This document shows, one piece after another, positions 62,327 through 64,000 of a DNA stretch of 64,000 bases (positions are counted from its first letter, which is position 1; each line of letters starts with the position of its first letter). The stretch is from NCBI RefSeq assembly GCF_019931575.1, contig NZ_CP082923.1, forward strand, positions 3,906,001-3,970,000. The letters run 5' to 3'. Source of the stretch: Caulobacter segnis (GTDB taxonomy: Bacteria > Pseudomonadota > Alphaproteobacteria > Caulobacterales > Caulobacteraceae). The translations under genes were made by a program, and so were the position numbers. The notes under the pieces were generated by a model. The model saw nothing but the letters and a program-made list of their open reading frames with translations. It was not told the DNA's origin and ran no database searches.

Positions 62327-64000
62327 ATGCACACTTCCCGCAAGCTGGCCTACATGCTGGGCGCGGCCGCCATCGCCTTCGCCGGCGCCGCCCACGCCCA
62401 GCAGGCCGCCCCCGCCGACGCCGCCAGCGCCACGGCCCTGGACCAGATCGTCGTCACCGCCGAGCGCCGCTCGGAGAACCTGCAGAAGGTGCCGCTGTCG
62501 GTGGCCGCCGTCTCGGGCGACCAGCTGCGCGCCGTCACCGCCGACGGCGGCGACATCCTGGCCCTGTCGGGCAAGGTGCCCAGCTTCTATGCCGAGACCA
62601 CCACGGGCCGGATCTTCCCGCGCTTCTACATCCGCGGCCTGGGCAATATCGACTTCTACCTCGGCGCCTCGCAGCCGGTGTCGATCATCCACGACGACGT
62701 CGTCATGGAGCACGTGGTTCTGAAGTCGAACCCGCTGTTCGACATCGGCCAGGTGGAAGTGCTGCGCGGCCCGCAGGGCTCGCTGTTCGGCCGCAACACC
62801 ACCGCCGGCATCGTCAAGTTCGACACCATCAAGCCGAGCGAGGACTTCAAGGGCCGCTTCTCGGCCTCGTACGGCACCTACGGCACGACCACCTTCGACG
62901 GCGGCGTCGGCGGCCCGATCGCCGACGGCCTGATGTTCCGCGCCTCGGTGCTGTACCAGCACCGCGACGACTACGTGGACAACACCTATTCGGGCGCCAG
63001 CGCCGACGGCACCATGACGGCCAAGAAGAACGCCCTGGGCGGCTTCACCGAAAAGGACGCCCGCCTGCAGGTCCTGGCCAAGCCGAACGACAAGCTGTCG
63101 GTCCTGGCCTCGGCCCACGTCCGCAGCTACGAGGGCACCTCGACCCTGTTCCTGCGCGGCGCCTTGACCAAGGGTTCGAACGACACCAGCGCGCCGCGTG
63201 ACAGCGTCGCCCTGGACGAGGCCAACTACAATCCGCAGGCCTACGACACCGAAGGCGCGTCGCTGCACGTCGACTACGACTTCGGCCCGGTCACCCTGAC
63301 CTCGATCAGCGCCTACGAGCACACCGCCGGCTACAGCCGTGGCGACACCGACGGCGGCGCGGCGGCCAACTTCCCGGTCGGCGGCGTGCCGAACGGCTTT
63401 GGCCAGTCGATGGGCCAGGTCCGCGACCTGGACCAGATCACCCAGGAGATCCGCCTGGCCAGCAATGGCGAAGGCAAGCTGAAGTGGCAGGTCGGCGGCC
63501 TCTATTTCGACTCGCGCGACACCACCGACTTCTATCAGCGCGGCTATTTCCTGCTGCCGACCTCGGCCGGCTACAACCCCAACAACTGGGTGCGGCTGAA
63601 CAACCTGAACACCTCGTGGGCGGTGTTCGGTCAGGTCAGCTACCAGCTGACCGACGCCCTGACGATCACGGGCGGCCTGCGTGACACCTATGACGCCAAG
63701 AAGACGGTCCTGAAGAAGACCTCGAACAACGCCGCCAACGTCTCGACCTATGCCGGCCGCCGCTATGTCCGCATGGCCGACGAGCAGGTCAGCTGGGACC
63801 TGTCGGCCAACTACCAGGTCAATCCGGACGTCAGCGTCTACGCCCGCGCGGCCAAGGGCTTCCGCGGTCCGACCATCCAGGGCCGCTCGGCGGTGTTCAA
63901 CGCCGACTTCACCACGGCCGACAGCGAGACGATCGTGTCGTACGAAGCCGGCTTCAAGAGCTTCCTGCTCGACAACACCCTGCGCTTCAACGCCTCGGCC
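62327..64000 (+). CDS. TonB-dependent outer-membrane receptor, 3' end outside the window
   Basis: 558 codons visible; the frame runs off the right edge. From ATG 62327 (GAAAGG 7 bases before; ATG 62312 is in frame too), a signal peptide ends near AAHAQQ. The plug domain follows: DQIVVTAERRSENLQKVPLS, VSAVSGDQLR-like segment and RGPQGSLFGRNTTAGIVKF, then beta-barrel strands. Receptors of this group in Caulobacter import sugars, iron chelates or other large molecules; substrate unknown. It follows the ABC operon by about 200 bases and need not be linked to it. Confidence 0.9.
   Translation, partial: MHTSRKLAYMLGAAAIAFAGAAHAQQAAPADAASATALDQIVVTAERRSENLQKVPLSVAAVSGDQLRAVTADGGDILALSGKVPSFYAETTTGRIFPRFYIRGLGNIDFYLGASQPVSIIHDDVVMEHVVLKSNPLFDIGQVEVLRGPQGSLFGRNTTAGIVKFDTIKPSEDFKGRFSASYGTYGTTTFDGGVGGPIADGLMFRASVLYQHRDDYVDNTYSGASADGTMTAKKNALGGFTEKDARLQVLAKPNDKLSVLASAHVRSYEGTSTLFLRGALTKGSNDTSAPRDSVALDEANYNPQAYDTEGASLHVDYDFGPVTLTSISAYEHTAGYSRGDTDGGAAANFPVGGVPNGFGQSMGQVRDLDQITQEIRLASNGEGKLKWQVGGLYFDSRDTTDFYQRGYFLLPTSAGYNPNNWVRLNNLNTSWAVFGQVSYQLTDALTITGGLRDTYDAKKTVLKKTSNNAANVSTYAGRRYVRMADEQVSWDLSANYQVNPDVSVYARAAKGFRGPTIQGRSAVFNADFTTADSETIVSYEAGFKSFLLDNTLRFNASA

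Overview
The window is a contiguous piece of a high-GC alphaproteobacterial chromosome, most likely Caulobacter or a close Caulobacteraceae relative. Reasons: an EcfG-type general stress sigma factor, a TonB-dependent receptor, a candidate XylR operator of the Caulobacter type (TGTTAGCGCTACCA on the minus strand), Caulobacter-style hairpin repeats between genes, many ATGA/TGATG start-stop overlaps and a uniform GC-rich codon use. I see no rRNA, tRNA, CRISPR array, transposase or prophage module. The genes at both ends (EcfG sigma factor and TonB-dependent receptor) are cut by the window edge.

Layout. 0-3.1 kb: end of the EcfG sigma factor, then kynurenine-pathway genes (kynU, kynA) with a divergent Lrp-type regulator. 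3.1-7.1 kb: a second ECF sigma factor with a ChrR-like cupin anti-sigma, a DUF1365/FAD-oxidase pair and a divergent DUF2177 membrane protein; three matching promoter-like sites suggest one regulon. 7.2-11.3 kb: a three-subunit molybdenum aldehyde/isoquinoline oxidoreductase-type operon with a triheme cytochrome c. 11.4-15.0 kb: GtrB-like glycosyltransferase, GtrA flippase and a large polytopic protein. 15.1-17.5 kb: small membrane proteins and an SDR fused to a DoxX-like membrane part. 17.7-21.0 kb: carB. 21.2-24.9 kb: two ArsR-led operons, a GST and a patatin lipoprotein. 25-28.5 kb: cold shock protein, two mini-genes, a DASS transporter, a hairpin repeat and pgsA. 28.7-34.4 kb: HWE-type kinase, glycerate kinase, VWA lipoprotein and HPP-CBS protein. 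34.5-43.3 kb: two chemoreceptors, a GST, a VOC protein, a divergent esterase/GH43 pair and an alpha/beta hydrolase.

43.5-51.4 kb: greA, an ELM1-like protein, two tiny membrane proteins, and pseG and pseI homologues (pseudaminic or legionaminic acid synthesis, in Caulobacter probably for flagellin glycosylation) flanking an SDR and a tandem DUF418 pair. 51.5-55.1 kb: DUF433/DUF5615 antitoxin-toxin pair, trxB, a second copy of the hairpin repeat, a SleB-type wall hydrolase and dps. 55.2-64 kb: hybrid PAS histidine kinase, an ArsR-SRPBCC operon, two DUF1801 proteins, a DUF2975/HTH pair, a two-gene ABC exporter and the start of a TonB-dependent receptor.

Most of the window is ordinary accessory and housekeeping sequence. 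The points I find most worth following are: the ChrR-like anti-sigma that has lost three of the four zinc ligands of its N-terminal domain, with its shared promoter motif; the xylan esterase/GH43 pair with a XylR-type operator; the two copies of a hairpin repeat with compensatory stem changes; the five 11-residue repeats in the VWA lipoprotein; and a chemoreceptor translationally coupled to a small exported protein. No single locus clearly qualifies as a new multi-gene system. Function calls come from reading motifs, without database searches.
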